64,000 bases of DNA from Cytophagales bacterium WSM2-2 (GCA_015472025.1 BNHL01000001.1:1833501-1897500), one strand, 5' to 3'; numbered from the stretch's first letter, positions 33,223-43,578 are shown. Program-made: numbers and translations. The notes: generated by a model from the letters alone, not told the origin.

Positions 33223-34149
33223 TTGAATAACACTGCTCCCAAATCAAAATATTTTTTCATCGAAGGAGTTCTGATTGCCTTATGCGGCACTATTTGCTTT
33301 TCAGTCAAAGCAATCCTGGTAAAACTGGCTTATCGCGATTCATCGGTTGATGCAGTCACGTTGTTGGCACTACGAATGATATTTGCACTCCCGTTTTTTG
33401 TAGTGACAGCAGGATTCTCTTCCAACAAGTCCACCAACGTGAAGTTCACTAGCATGCAATGGTTTTACGTGGCATTGATTGGTTGTCTTGGTTACTATGT
33501 TAGCAGTCTGTTTGACTTTGTCGGTTTGAAATATGTTTCTGCCAGTATCGAACGGCTAATTCTGTTTATCTATCCAACACTTGTCTTGTTGATGTCATCC
33601 TTTGTTTTTAAAGAGAAAATAAAGCCGGTACAGTGGCTCGCGGTGGGTGTGACGTATTTCGGACTTGCAATTGCTTTTTTGGGTGAGGCAGATTTCAGCT
33701 CACCTCAAAGCCGTGAGTTTCTTTTTGGCTCGATGATGATATTCGTTTGCGCACTGACCTACGCCTCCTACATTACTGGCAGTGGCAGAATGATTCCACG
33801 GGTTGGCGCAGCCAAGTTCAATAGTTATGCAATGAGCTTTGCTTCAATTGGAGTACTCGTTCATTTCTTCATTGTAAGCGATGCTTCACTATTTCACTTG
33901 GAGCCAATCGTTTACCTCTACGGATTTCTTATGGCGGTTTTTTCTACGGTAGTGCCATCATATCTTATTACCACTGCGATTAATCGAATTGGATCTGAAA
34001 ATGTAGCAATTGTGAGTAGTGTTGGTCCGGTTTCAACCATTATACTCGCTAACATTTTTCTGGACGAGTCAGTGACTACCTGGCAATTGATTGGAACAGC
34101 ATTGATTCTGTTCGGAGTATTTATAATTGGAAGACAGAAGCAATTATGA
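33223..34149 (+). CDS. EamA/DMT-family transporter
   Basis: The 308-residue membrane protein has ten helices in two five-helix EamA halves (EGVLIALCGTICFSVKAILVKLAY and FLFGSMMIFVCALTYASYITG). DMT transporters export or exchange small metabolites; the substrate is not readable. The likely start is TTG 33223, 7 bases after CATCTTTG. The end overlaps the stop of the convergent second uvrA by 6 bases, so no terminator separates them. Confidence 0.88.
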   Translation: MNNTAPKSKYFFIEGVLIALCGTICFSVKAILVKLAYRDSSVDAVTLLALRMIFALPFFVVTAGFSSNKSTNVKFTSMQWFYVALIGCLGYYVSSLFDFVGLKYVSASIERLILFIYPTLVLLMSSFVFKEKIKPVQWLAVGVTYFGLAIAFLGEADFSSPQSREFLFGSMMIFVCALTYASYITGSGRMIPRVGAAKFNSYAMSFASIGVLVHFFIVSDASLFHLEPIVYLYGFLMAVFSTVVPSYLITTAINRIGSENVAIVSSVGPVSTIILANIFLDESVTTWQLIGTALILFGVFIIGRQKQL

Positions 34150-36981
34150 AATCTTATCCTTCAAGAACTCAGCTGTGTAGCTCTTGCTCTTCTTGATCAT
34201 TTCCTCGGGAGTCCCCGCAAACAACAAATTTCCTCCGTTTTTCTCTCCGCCTTCGGGCCCCAAGTCGATGATCCAATCGGCTGATTTGATCACTTCAAGA
34301 TTGTGCTCAATGACAATCACAGAGTGACCGAGATCGACCAAAGCGTTGATGGCTTTCAGCAATTTAGAAATGTCATGGAAGTGAAGGCCGGTAGTGGGTT
34401 CATCGAAAATGAACAAAATGTGTCCTTTTACTTCTGAATTTTTCCCGAGGAAAGAGGCGAGCTTCACGCGCTGTGCCTCTCCACCACTCAATGAATTGGA
34501 AGACTGCCCGAGTTTCACATAACCAAGCCCCACGTCATTTAGCGGAATGATTTTTTCATAAATCGTTTTCTTATCCTTGAAAAAATCAAGACTCTGTTCT
34601 ACAGTCAAATCGAGGACCTCGGCAATGTTCTTGTCGTTGTATTTTACCTCGAGGATTTCCTGTTTAAATCGTTTGCCATGACAACTCTCGCAGGTAAGAA
34701 AAATGTCGGCCATGAATTGCATTTCCACTTTAATGGAGCCTTCTCCTTCACATGTCTCGCAACGACCTCCTTCTACGTTGAATGAAAAATGTGAAGGCTT
34801 GTAACCACGCTGCTTTGACAGAGCCTGATCAGAATACAATTGTCGAATAACATCGTAGGCCTTAACATAGCTGATCGGATTGGAGCGTGATGATTTCCCT
34901 ATAGGATTCTGATCAACAAATTCTACGTGATCGATCTTGGCGATATCGCCTGTGAGCTGATCGTATTTCCCCGGAGTTTCAGCAACCGAACCATTGGCTC
35001 TTCCAGTAGCGGGATACAATATTTTTTTAATCAATGTTGATTTGCCGGAACCGCTCACACCAGTCACTACTGTCAGTGCACCCAGTGGAAAAGTTACTTT
35101 CAGATTTTTGAGATTATTTTCTCTTGCTCCAACAATCGTTACTGAATCTTTCCATTTTCTGCGAAGCGAAGGCACTGTGATTTTCTCCTTGCCTGTGAGG
35201 TAATCAGTCGTGTGCGACTTCACCTTGCTATTCAGATCTTTTTGCGAACCCTGAAACACCAACTCACCGCCATGCTGCCCTGCGTCAGGACCTATATCGA
35301 TAATCTGGTCTGCAGCACGCATAATTTCTTCTTCATGCTCCACTACAATTACTGTATTGCCGAGGTCGCGCAGTTCTTTTAAGACTTCTACCATGCGGGC
35401 GGTATCTCTGGGGTGAAGACCAATGCTTGGCTCATCCAGGATATACATGGAGCCAACTAATGCACTACCCAATGATGTTGCTAATTTGATCCTTTGAAAT
35501 TCCCCACCGGATAAAGTAGATGTAACACGATTCAACGTCAGGTAACCTAGCCCGACTTTCGTCATATAACCCAAACGTGATTTTATTTCGGTAAGAATGC
35601 GTTCGGAAACCTTTTGTTCGAATTGCGGCAGCTTCAATTTCTCGAAAAACACGAGCGTATCTTCAATGGGCATGAGGACGAGGTCTGTAATAGACGTGTC
35701 AGCAATCTTTACGAAAGAAGCATCCTTGCGCAATTTTGTTCCGCGACAATCGGGGCAAGTGGTACGGCCACGATAGCGTGAAAGCATTACCCGATATTGA
35801 ATCTTGTGCGTTTTCGATTCGAGGTATTTGAAAAACTTATGAATGCCATCAAAGTATTCATTGCCATCCCAAAGAAGTTCACGCTGCTTTTGAGAGAGCT
35901 CAGAATAGGGACGATGGATCGGGAAATCGAATTTAATTCCATTCTTCAGGAGAGACTTCGCCCAATTGCTCATGATTTCTCCGCGCCATGGTGCAACAGC
36001 TCCTTCAAACACCGACAAGCTCTTGTCTGGAATAACCAAATCCTCATCGATGCCTAACACTCTCCCAAATCCTTCACACGTTTGGCACGCGCCAAAGGGA
36101 TTATTAAAACTGAAGAAATTTACTGATGGTTCAGTGAATGTAATTCCGTCCAGTTCGAAACGATCTGAAAAAGATTTTTTGTCAGACCCTTCGACATAAA
36201 TGAGGCAATCACCAAGCCCTTCGAAGAACGCAGTTTGAACAGAGTCAGAGAGCCTAAAAATCAAGTCCTCATCTGCAGCGTTCACTGCAGCCCGATCAAT
36301 CAGTATTTCTATATCACCATCGATTTTCTTAGCCTTAGCCTTTTTACTTTTTGTTCCATCAGCTGGAGGAGGAGCAAGCATCTCTTCAATAAACTTGACT
36401 TCACCGTTGATTAATACCCGTGCAAATCCTTTGCTGAGCAACAAATTCAATTCATCTTCTGCCTTTCTGCCTTTTTGAATTTTCAAAGGGCAAGCCACCA
36501 TGATACGCGTTCCTTCTTTCTGCTTATTAATGAAATCAACGACATCCGTTACTGTGTTACGTTTCACTTCATTGCCACTGACTGGAGAAATTGTTTTTCC
36601 GACACGGGCGAAAAGCAATTTCAGATAGTCGTAAATCTCAGTGGTGGTTCCGACAGTACTTCTGGGATTTCGGGTGTTGACTTTTTGCTCAATAGCGATG
36701 GCCGGTGAAACACCACGGATGTAATCAACTTCCGGTTTTTCCATTCTGCCAAGAAACTGGCGAGCATAAGAACTAAGACTCTCCACATACATTCGTTGCC
36801 CTTCTGCGAAAAGGGTATCGAATGCCAGGGAAGATTTTCCGGAACCTGACAAACCGGTAATCACCACCAGCTTGTTTCGCGGAATAGCAACACTCAGATT
36901 TTTGAGGTTGTTTACCCGCGCGCGCTTGATGATGATGTATTCTCTCGGGTCGAGGTCGTCCAGGTGTGAGTCGTTGTTCAT
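34144..36981 (-). CDS. uvrA: Excinuclease ABC subunit A (second paralogue)
   Basis: The 945-residue UvrA has both ATPase modules ([14 protein letters not shown] and [13 protein letters not shown]), signature [12 protein letters not shown] and [12 protein letters not shown], and zinc-finger CxxC pairs (CQTC, CPDC, CETC, CESC). It differs from the first copy in an insertion with [17 protein letters not shown] at about residue 205. Both copies are full length, so both may act in nucleotide excision repair, or one may be specialised. The ATG at 36981 lies 7 bases after a TATTTTTG box. Confidence 0.95.
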   Translation of the reverse strand: MNNDSHLDDLDPREYIIIKRARVNNLKNLSVAIPRNKLVVITGLSGSGKSSLAFDTLFAEGQRMYVESLSSYARQFLGRMEKPEVDYIRGVSPAIAIEQKVNTRNPRSTVGTTTEIYDYLKLLFARVGKTISPVSGNEVKRNTVTDVVDFINKQKEGTRIMVACPLKIQKGRKAEDELNLLLSKGFARVLINGEVKFIEEMLAPPPADGTKSKKAKAKKIDGDIEILIDRAAVNAADEDLIFRLSDSVQTAFFEGLGDCLIYVEGSDKKSFSDRFELDGITFTEPSVNFFSFNNPFGACQTCEGFGRVLGIDEDLVIPDKSLSVFEGAVAPWRGEIMSNWAKSLLKNGIKFDFPIHRPYSELSQKQRELLWDGNEYFDGIHKFFKYLESKTHKIQYRVMLSRYRGRTTCPDCRGTKLRKDASFVKIADTSITDLVLMPIEDTLVFFEKLKLPQFEQKVSERILTEIKSRLGYMTKVGLGYLTLNRVTSTLSGGEFQRIKLATSLGSALVGSMYILDEPSIGLHPRDTARMVEVLKELRDLGNTVIVVEHEEEIMRAADQIIDIGPDAGQHGGELVFQGSQKDLNSKVKSHTTDYLTGKEKITVPSLRRKWKDSVTIVGARENNLKNLKVTFPLGALTVVTGVSGSGKSTLIKKILYPATGRANGSVAETPGKYDQLTGDIAKIDHVEFVDQNPIGKSSRSNPISYVKAYDVIRQLYSDQALSKQRGYKPSHFSFNVEGGRCETCEGEGSIKVEMQFMADIFLTCESCHGKRFKQEILEVKYNDKNIAEVLDLTVEQSLDFFKDKKTIYEKIIPLNDVGLGYVKLGQSSNSLSGGEAQRVKLASFLGKNSEVKGHILFIFDEPTTGLHFHDISKLLKAINALVDLGHSVIVIEHNLEVIKSADWIIDLGPEGGEKNGGNLLFAGTPEEMIKKSKSYTAEFLKDKIS

Positions 36982-36988
36982 GAAAGAG

Positions 36989-36996
36989 CAAAAATA
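36989..36996 (-). promoter_or_regulatory. -7 element TATTTTTG before the second uvrA
   Basis: On the minus strand TATTTTTG is a perfect TAnnTTTG match and ends 7 bases before the ATG at 36981, so at most a few leader bases are expected. Confidence 0.45.
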
Positions 36997-37038
36997 GAAA
37001 ACATAAACTCTTAATGAAGAGGTTCAATCACTAAGAAA

Positions 37039-39627
37039 TTATTTTCCTATCACCGCCCGCTTCCTGAAAACCTGAGTAGTTCCTGCCGGGTCAAAAACCT
37101 CAAACCAAACCACGTAATACCCTGTACGAGAACGGGTACCATCATCCCTGTCGCCATCCCAGCGAAAGAAGCCCTCTTGAGCCAGCGTCTCATTATTGGC
37201 CAGTGTTTTGATAAGACGGCCCTGTGAATCAAGAATTTTGACATTGGCCCCCATGCCACTCTGGTCAAACTTGTAGTTGATTTTTGAAAAATCGCTGCCC
37301 GGAACTGACGGAGAGAAAACCTCGGGATCAACTATGATGGAGTTCTCACTGAAGAAAGACTCGGGTCTTGAGTTGGAGTTCATAAAACCGGGAGTTGCAA
37401 AACCTGCGGATGCATTGGCGGATCTCCAATTACCAGGATTGCGTGTTGACTCAACCAGTGATATCCGTTCAAGGGAAACGCCTTCATTATCCTTAACAAG
37501 AGACGAGTGCATTTTTTCAGAATAACTGAAATTGTCAATGATTTGATTTTGATCTGTGACGAGAGCAATTGATCCCTCGTCATCAGGGAGACTGGGTAAG
37601 GACGTTTTGAATATGGAGGTTAAAATTGTTTGAGGATATTGAAGTACAAGCGCATCGGGGTCAGAAGTAAATACAATGAACGAGGATGGCTTAAAAATGA
37701 AATCAACGGACGATAAAGTAACAGCCTTTGCAATCGAGTCACCCTGGTAATTGGCTAGCTTCCAGTTTTTGAGGTTGATATACTTTAGAGAATTATTGTA
37801 CACCTCTACAAAATCCACTCCTCCCGAACGGGGATTAAAAAGGACTTCGTTAACTAAAATATCAAGGCTGTCGGCCGCTTCAGGAAGGGCAAATGAAAGC
37901 CGGTTAAAATCAGCTTGAATAAAATTTCCTGCACAGTCAGCGAGATTACTGACACTGATCGTATAGAGCTGCCGTAGCAACAATTCTGATGAAAAGTCAA
38001 TTATTATTTGCCGAAGTGAGGGATCAGTAAAATGCTTTTGAATAATGGTGATGGAAGGTAAGAGGTCTATTGAAACTGAAGCCAAATCCTTTTCCAATTT
38101 TTCGTTGAAGATTAGCTCCAGGCGGGTCGGAGAAATTGCATTTACGGAGAGTAGCTGTGGGCCAATAACGTCAGGTTTATTTGCAAAAACTGAATTCTGT
38201 TTACCGGGGGTTCCGCCGGAGATATCTTCAGAAGCAGCCCAATTGTCACCCTCACCACAATCGTTGTTGATATCGATGATTTCAATTGACCACCCGCCTT
38301 CCAGTTTATCGTTGTCGTGATACCAATCCGACGCATAGCTGACAGAGTCGATTGTTTTACCGGAAGCATCCCGAAGTGTGAGGTTATCACTTCCGTTATT
38401 TAACGTTGGAAAATTGGTGACTCCACTTACATGACCGAACCCGGTAAATAAATTCGCGTTTGCTGAAGCTGTAATTATCCAATATTGCTGCGGCAAAATG
38501 ATCTGACTGCCAAACGTAACAACGGATGATCCGTCTGAGAATTTCCAGCCGGCAAGGTCAAACGGACTCGAACTCCGGTTGTAAATCTCAACATATTCCT
38601 GTGTCGGCAGTCCTATCTGAGGACTGGGATCAGGAAAAACCTCTGTCAGGAGAATGTCCTTCCGGTAGGCTGGTACAGCTTTGAAAAATAAAAATGAAGT
38701 TGATGATGGGGCCATGACATTTCCGGCGAAATCTTTTATGCCGACAACAGTTAATTGGTTCGTGATTCCGTTTCCAAAGTTTTTCATGAAGGTGAGGACG
38801 ACTGTTTTTTTATCGGGTTGCAAAACAGCACTCGTTGGATTACCAAATGAATTGTCGGCAGAATAATTGGCCAGAGTCTCAGATGAAGCTTTCTCTACAG
38901 CTTCAGAAAACAAAACGGAGACCGAGTTAATGGATGTGACTTGAGTGCTTAGGATTGTAGGAGGAGTTTTATCAGTTTGAGTTGGGCCTGCGTAGATATC
39001 ATCAAAAAAAAACTTGTTTGCATTGCTTGCAGTATAGGTACAACGAACTCCAAAGAAAGAAGCGGCTTTGTAGGTTAAGTCAGTCCCGCTGGCGTCCAGT
39101 ATAAGATTAGTTCCGCCGGTATAGTCAACAAAAACTTTCCACAATCCTGCTACATCACGAGTGACCTTGACCCGAACAGTAAAGGAACTGGCAACGCCTG
39201 CAGCCTTCCCTCGGCAAATAGAGGTAGATGTTGCCCCGGTTTGCCGAAAAAGTTCGATGGCATCATTACTCAATGCTTCTCCAAACTGAAGATAATATCC
39301 GTTGAGAGCCTGAGACAGATCTGCTTTATCGCTAGTGAGGTAGATCCTCCCATAGTTGGTTGAGGAAGGAGCAAAGCTCTGCTTCACAAGAATCTGCCAT
39401 TCATAATCATTCAGGCTGTTGGCGGCAAATGGTACTGAGAGGTAAGATTGCCCGGCAGTGGTGCTGTTGAGTTGAAGCTGCTTGGATGAATTGATAGTGA
39501 ATGCGGAGGCAGCACCTGCCCATGACGGGTTGCTGGTGAAATCTCCGTCAGCGAAGTTGTCGGCAACTTGCGAAAAGCAAACGCTCGTTAAGGTGACTAA
39601 GAAAATAATCGAACTGAATTTCTTCAT
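37039..39627 (-). CDS. Large secreted protein with lamin-tail and FlgD-like C-terminal domains
   Basis: The 862-residue protein has a signal peptide (1-19), a concanavalin-like N-terminal region (about 20-215), bacterial Ig-like (SbsA-type) modules at about 220-320 and 490-590, two lamin-tail domains (about 325-440, with TEVFPDPSPQIGLPTQEYVEIYN; and about 590-700, with LVNEVLFNPRSGGVDFVEVYN), and a FlgD-like Ig domain at the C terminus (LDSQGRLIKTLANNE, FFRWDGDRDDG, TGYYVVWFEVFD). Such proteins are probably exported by the type IX system, whose sorting domain is usually C-terminal; here a FlgD-like fold occupies that place. The promoter TACTTTTG ends 10 bases before the ATG. Confidence 0.88.
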   Translation of the reverse strand: MKKFSSIIFLVTLTSVCFSQVADNFADGDFTSNPSWAGAASAFTINSSKQLQLNSTTAGQSYLSVPFAANSLNDYEWQILVKQSFAPSSTNYGRIYLTSDKADLSQALNGYYLQFGEALSNDAIELFRQTGATSTSICRGKAAGVASSFTVRVKVTRDVAGLWKVFVDYTGGTNLILDASGTDLTYKAASFFGVRCTYTASNANKFFFDDIYAGPTQTDKTPPTILSTQVTSINSVSVLFSEAVEKASSETLANYSADNSFGNPTSAVLQPDKKTVVLTFMKNFGNGITNQLTVVGIKDFAGNVMAPSSTSFLFFKAVPAYRKDILLTEVFPDPSPQIGLPTQEYVEIYNRSSSPFDLAGWKFSDGSSVVTFGSQIILPQQYWIITASANANLFTGFGHVSGVTNFPTLNNGSDNLTLRDASGKTIDSVSYASDWYHDNDKLEGGWSIEIIDINNDCGEGDNWAASEDISGGTPGKQNSVFANKPDVIGPQLLSVNAISPTRLELIFNEKLEKDLASVSIDLLPSITIIQKHFTDPSLRQIIIDFSSELLLRQLYTISVSNLADCAGNFIQADFNRLSFALPEAADSLDILVNEVLFNPRSGGVDFVEVYNNSLKYINLKNWKLANYQGDSIAKAVTLSSVDFIFKPSSFIVFTSDPDALVLQYPQTILTSIFKTSLPSLPDDEGSIALVTDQNQIIDNFSYSEKMHSSLVKDNEGVSLERISLVESTRNPGNWRSANASAGFATPGFMNSNSRPESFFSENSIIVDPEVFSPSVPGSDFSKINYKFDQSGMGANVKILDSQGRLIKTLANNETLAQEGFFRWDGDRDDGTRSRTGYYVVWFEVFDPAGTTQVFRKRAVIGK

Positions 39628-39637
39628 GAGGTGTTTT

Positions 39638-39645
39638 CAAAAGTA
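39638..39645 (-). promoter_or_regulatory. -7 element TACTTTTG for the lamin-tail gene
   Basis: The minus-strand TACTTTTG is a perfect TAnnTTTG match ending 10 bases before the ATG at 39627. A TTG on the same strand 17 bases upstream could be -33. It is separated by one base from the oppositely oriented asd element. Confidence 0.55.
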
Positions 39646-39646
39646 G

Positions 39647-39654
39647 TATTTTTG
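39647..39654 (+). promoter_or_regulatory. -7 element TATTTTTG for asd
   Basis: TATTTTTG is a perfect TAnnTTTG match 24 bases before the asd ATG. It lies directly next to the divergent element at 39638-39645, so polymerase binding at one should occlude the other. Confidence 0.55.
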
Positions 39655-39678
39655 TGATTCAACAATTTTTAAACGCAA

Positions 39679-40674
39679 ATGAAATTAGCAGTTGTAGGCG
39701 CGACCGGATTAGTTGGTCGGGAAGTCCTGAAAGTGATCGATGAACGTAACATCGAATTTGATGAATTGTATCTCGTGGCTTCGGCCAAATCCGTGGGTGA
39801 GAAGATAAAGTTTAAGGGTAAGGAATATTCAGTTAAGGGTATGGAAGAGGCCTGTGAACTGGCGCCAGACATCGCCATTTTTTCAGCCGGAGGAAGTACT
39901 TCTTTAGAGTGGGCACCAAAATTTGCAGAAAAGGGAACGATCGTCATCGACAACTCTTCTGCCTGGCGCATGGACCCTACCAAAAAACTGGTCGTACCTG
40001 AAATCAACGGTCATGTATTGAAAATTGATGACCGGATTATAGCCAACCCCAACTGTTCAACGATTCAGATGGTGATGGCGTTGGCGCCTCTTCATGTGAA
40101 GTATAAAATAAAACGCATCGTAGTTTCGACTTATCAGTCAGTGACAGGTACGGGTAAGAAAGCCGTGCAGCAACTGATGGATGAGCGCAATGCGGCTGCA
40201 AACCCTACCAAGGTGTATCCTCATCCTATCGATATGAACGCATTACCGCATATTGATGTTTTTATGGATAACGGCTACACCAAAGAAGAGATGAAAATGG
40301 TGAACGAAACGCGCAAGATTTTGGGTGATCAGACGATAGGTGTGACATCGACTACGGTGCGGATTCCCGCGATTGGCGGCCACTCCGAGGCAGTGAACGT
40401 GGAATTCCATAAAGAATATGATCTGGACGAAGTCCGTGAGATTTTAGAAAACACTCCAGGCGTTATCGTTCAGGACGATGTGAAAAACAACGTTTACCCG
40501 ATGCCGATCAATTCACATGGGAAAGATGAAGTATTTGTAGGCCGCCTGAGGCGAGATGAATCGCAACCGCGTACCCTCAATATGTGGGTCGTAAGCGATA
40601 ACTTGCGCAAAGGAGCTGCTACAAATGCGGTTCAGATCGCTGAATTTTTGATGGAGAAAAGTTTGGTGTATTAA
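39679..40674 (+). CDS. asd: Aspartate-semialdehyde dehydrogenase
   Basis: The 331-residue enzyme reduces aspartyl phosphate to aspartate semialdehyde, feeding lysine, diaminopimelate, threonine and methionine synthesis. The NADP-binding start is MKLAVVGATGLVGREVL, the catalytic Cys is in NPNCSTIQMV and the substrate-binding region contains VRIPAIGGHSEAVNVEF. Length fits the Gram-negative type. Its promoter is divergent with the lamin-tail gene; lemA follows 38 bases downstream. Confidence 0.96.
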   Translation: MKLAVVGATGLVGREVLKVIDERNIEFDELYLVASAKSVGEKIKFKGKEYSVKGMEEACELAPDIAIFSAGGSTSLEWAPKFAEKGTIVIDNSSAWRMDPTKKLVVPEINGHVLKIDDRIIANPNCSTIQMVMALAPLHVKYKIKRIVVSTYQSVTGTGKKAVQQLMDERNAAANPTKVYPHPIDMNALPHIDVFMDNGYTKEEMKMVNETRKILGDQTIGVTSTTVRIPAIGGHSEAVNVEFHKEYDLDEVREILENTPGVIVQDDVKNNVYPMPINSHGKDEVFVGRLRRDESQPRTLNMWVVSDNLRKGAATNAVQIAEFLMEKSLVY

Positions 40675-40712
40675 ATCATTTCTTCAATTTTAAATAAGAA
40701 AAACTAACAACT

Positions 40713-41294
40713 ATGAATATCAGGAAATACATCCCATGGATCATTGTCGGATTGCTCGTACTGTGGGCCATCAGCAAATACAATGGCATCGCAGGCAAAG
40801 ACCAGGCAGTGAAGAAATCATGGGGTGATGTGGAGTCAGACTATCAACGCAGGATGGATCTTATTCCTAACCTTGTCAACACGGTAAAGGGCTATGCCAA
40901 CTTTGAAAAAGAAACGCTGACCAAAGTGATTGAAGCCCGTGCAAGCGCCACCCAAATGAAAGTGGATGCATCAAACCTTACACCTGAGGCGTTGGAATCA
41001 TTTCAAAAAGCACAAGGTGGACTGAGCCAGGCTTTGGGTCGGTTGATGGTAGTAGCTGAGAACTATCCCGACTTGAAAGCAAACCAGAACTTCCTTGATT
41101 TGCAATCGCAATTGGAGGGAACTGAAAATCGAATTAACGTTTCACGTAAGCGCTTCAATGATGCTGTTCAGGATTACAACACGGCAATTGTTGGTTTCCC
41201 AGGAAACATTATAGCCATGATTGGTGGATTTAAAGAGAAGGGATTCTTCCAGGCAGCGGCTGGCGCTGACAGAGCACCTGAAGTGAAATTCTAA
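40713..41294 (+). CDS. lemA: LemA-family protein
   Basis: The 193-residue protein has one N-terminal transmembrane helix (YIPWIIVGLLVLWAIS) and a coiled-coil helical bundle with the typical LemA motifs: YQRRMDLIPNLVNTVKGYANFEKETL, FQKAQGGLSQALGRLMVVAENYPDLKANQNF and LEGTENRINVSRKRFNDAVQDYN. LemA is widespread with no fixed function. A strong terminator follows. Confidence 0.95.
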   Translation: MNIRKYIPWIIVGLLVLWAISKYNGIAGKDQAVKKSWGDVESDYQRRMDLIPNLVNTVKGYANFEKETLTKVIEARASATQMKVDASNLTPEALESFQKAQGGLSQALGRLMVVAENYPDLKANQNFLDLQSQLEGTENRINVSRKRFNDAVQDYNTAIVGFPGNIIAMIGGFKEKGFFQAAAGADRAPEVKF

Positions 41295-41316
41295 AAGAAA
41301 CTCAATTCTGAATATA

Positions 41317-41345
41317 AAATCGCGGCTCATGGCCGCGATTTTTAT
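41317..41345. terminator. Intrinsic terminator after lemA
   Basis: AAATCGCGGC (41317-41326) pairs with GCCGCGATTT (41332-41341) around a 5-base loop, with TTTTATTTTT following. The stem ends at the stop codon of the convergent gene (41342), and on the minus strand it is followed by T-rich sequence, so it may serve both transcripts. Confidence 0.9.
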
Positions 41346-42454
41346 TTTTCCTCCTTTGGAAAAAAGGTGTTCCAGTAGACTTCATCATACTTGACAGTAT
41401 TGATGTCGTCAAATTCGTTAACCTTACCCTCAATAACCTTAACGTTTTTTGTTTCAATACTTTTAAGGGTAATCGAATTGGTAATCTTACTTAGCAATAC
41501 CGTAGCCCGGGTTCGCCTTTCTCCATAGATCCAATAAGGGAAGTATTTTTCCTCCCATTTTTTATAGATGATGGAGTAGGAAAACTGATCTGTAGTAATC
41601 TCATGTTTGACAATTGCATGAGTACCCGTCGTTATGGAAATGCTCCCCTTGTACACCTTGGGAACAACACCATACCCCGTAATTTCCTTGGTTGGCTTGG
41701 GAGCATAGTATTCAATCGTAAACACGGTATCTTCATCAAAAAGAGACACACCTGAATATTTCATACTGAACTTGTCGAGATGTTTCAGATTTAGAATTCC
41801 ATGTTTGAACGCATTGGAAATCTGATCTACGTTGTGAATCTCAAAAGTTGGCCAATAGTTGTAATCAATAGCTTTCAAATGATTGTCCCCGGTTGCTCTC
41901 TTTTGGGGTATTTTAAAAATTATTCGCTTTCCACTGGAATAACCTGAGGAGTAGCCAGTGAGAATTGTTTCCAATGAAAACACTTTGCCTGAAGAGATAT
42001 CGGAGGCCGTCATTTCAGAGTAATACTCAATGTTGAAAGGAGCATTCAAATAGTTTTTATCAATTGAAGCAATAGCTTCTTGTACGATTTCGGCCGGATT
42101 TACAGGAGCTGTTCTTATAACAACCTCATCCAGCAGGCTTACATCCGACTCCAGTTGCAAAACCACCGAATTGTAATTTTTCAAACTATCAATTGAATAA
42201 AACCTGGTTTTATATCCAATGGATGATATTTTAATTTTTTCTTTTGCATGAATCTCACCAACGCTAATTAGAAAATTGCCCGATGCATCCGTAGCGGTGC
42301 CCTGGGTTGAGTTGGTGACCCAAATGTTTGCGTAAGGAATGGTATTACTACTCCCGACTTCTTTCAACGTCCCTTTCAAAATAAAAGCTTTGGATTGGGA
42401 GTAAGCAAGATTTGTAGCAAGGATTGCCAAAGACAAAATGATCCTGAATGTCAT
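41342..42454 (-). CDS. Secreted carboxypeptidase-regulatory-like domain protein
   Basis: The 370-residue product has a signal peptide (1-19, ending AYSQ) and a CarboxypepD_reg-like beta-sandwich at about 25-115 (LKGTLKEVGSSNTIPYANIWV, GTATDASGNFLISV, KIKISSIGYKTRFY, LDEVVI). The rest (about 115-370) is a beta-rich region of the type found in SusC-linked secreted proteins of Bacteroidota, without a recognised enzyme motif. It follows the TPR gene by 17 bases in the same direction, so they are probably cotranscribed. Confidence 0.8.
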   Translation of the reverse strand: MTFRIILSLAILATNLAYSQSKAFILKGTLKEVGSSNTIPYANIWVTNSTQGTATDASGNFLISVGEIHAKEKIKISSIGYKTRFYSIDSLKNYNSVVLQLESDVSLLDEVVIRTAPVNPAEIVQEAIASIDKNYLNAPFNIEYYSEMTASDISSGKVFSLETILTGYSSGYSSGKRIIFKIPQKRATGDNHLKAIDYNYWPTFEIHNVDQISNAFKHGILNLKHLDKFSMKYSGVSLFDEDTVFTIEYYAPKPTKEITGYGVVPKVYKGSISITTGTHAIVKHEITTDQFSYSIIYKKWEEKYFPYWIYGERRTRATVLLSKITNSITLKSIETKNVKVIEGKVNEFDDINTVKYDEVYWNTFFPKEEK

Positions 42455-42471
42455 GAGGAAAAATGAGGTGA

Positions 42472-43578
42472 CTACTTACAACTTTTTTTGATCGCAGCTT
42501 TCGCTTCCTGAGAGCCAAGCTCTTCAGCACGTTTCAGGTCGAGGCAACCATCATAATTATTATTCATGGTGAGCTTTACAAGACCACGCTGATAATAAGT
42601 TTCCGGATCAGTTGGATACAACTCGATGGAGGCAGAATAGTCTTCTACTGCGCCAGCATAATCTTCTTTTTCAGTTTTACTTAACGCACGATTGTCAAAG
42701 TAAGTCGGGTTGGTAGCATCAAGTTCAATGGCCTTGGTATAATCGGCAATGGAACCGTCATAGTCCTGCATCGTATGTTTCAACACGCCACGGAGATTGT
42801 ACGTCTCAGAATCCTGGTTATTGAGTTCGATGGCTTTATTGTAGTCATCAAGCGCACCCTTCAAATCTTCTTTTGCGCTTTTAGCCAGCGCCCTGTTTTC
42901 AAACTTCGTTGCGTCTTTGGCGTCCAGCCTGATGGCCTCGTTGTAGTCGGCAATGGCCAGATCAAAATTGCTGGTGTTGTAGTAGGCCACGCCACGGTAG
43001 TTGAACAGGTTGGCGTCCGTTTTATCAAGTTCAATCGCTTTGGTGTAGTCATCGATAGCGCTCACATATTCTCCAAGCTCTGCTTTCACAACACCACGAT
43101 TAAAATATTTATCGTCAGTGGCTGGACCAATCTCCAGTGCTTTGGAGAAATCAAAATAAGCACCCTGCAAATCCTCTATGTTGTATTTTGCGAATCCACG
43201 ATTAGTGAACGCTTCTCCAAAGTTTGCGTTGAATTTAATCGCCTTGTCGAGATCAATTATTGCTCCCTCATTGTCTTCCAAATTGATCTTTGCCTCACCC
43301 CTGTAATTCAACGCATCAGCAAGAGTGGAGTCAATTTCCAGAGCGGAATTCAGGTCTCCGATGGCTCCGTAATAATCATTGAGTGCAAGGCGAATCCGAC
43401 CGCGTAGTGTATAGGCCTTCTTGTTTTTTGAAGTAGACTCGATGATTTTAGTCACATCGGCTTTAGCTCCAGCGTAATCCTTCTTGTCTAGTTTTTTGCG
43501 CGCATCGGCAAGAGGATCGGCCTGCCCAAATACAAGGAAAGGAACAAGAAATAATGTCGCAGAAATTATTTTTTTCAT
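42472..43578 (-). CDS. Periplasmic TPR repeat protein
   Basis: The 368-residue protein has a signal peptide (MKKIISATLFLVPFLVFG) and about ten tetratricopeptide repeats of 34 residues from about residue 22 to the end, each with the A-G-A-I-x-D-Y-x-K-A-I-E-L consensus (for example SAIDDYTKAIELDKTDANLF). TPR arrays bind other proteins or peptides. The ATG at 43578 is preferred to one 3 codons upstream because the signal peptide starts there. It leads a two-gene operon with the regulatory-like domain protein. Confidence 0.88.
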   Translation of the reverse strand: MKKIISATLFLVPFLVFGQADPLADARKKLDKKDYAGAKADVTKIIESTSKNKKAYTLRGRIRLALNDYYGAIGDLNSALEIDSTLADALNYRGEAKINLEDNEGAIIDLDKAIKFNANFGEAFTNRGFAKYNIEDLQGAYFDFSKALEIGPATDDKYFNRGVVKAELGEYVSAIDDYTKAIELDKTDANLFNYRGVAYYNTSNFDLAIADYNEAIRLDAKDATKFENRALAKSAKEDLKGALDDYNKAIELNNQDSETYNLRGVLKHTMQDYDGSIADYTKAIELDATNPTYFDNRALSKTEKEDYAGAVEDYSASIELYPTDPETYYQRGLVKLTMNNNYDGCLDLKRAEELGSQEAKAAIKKSCK

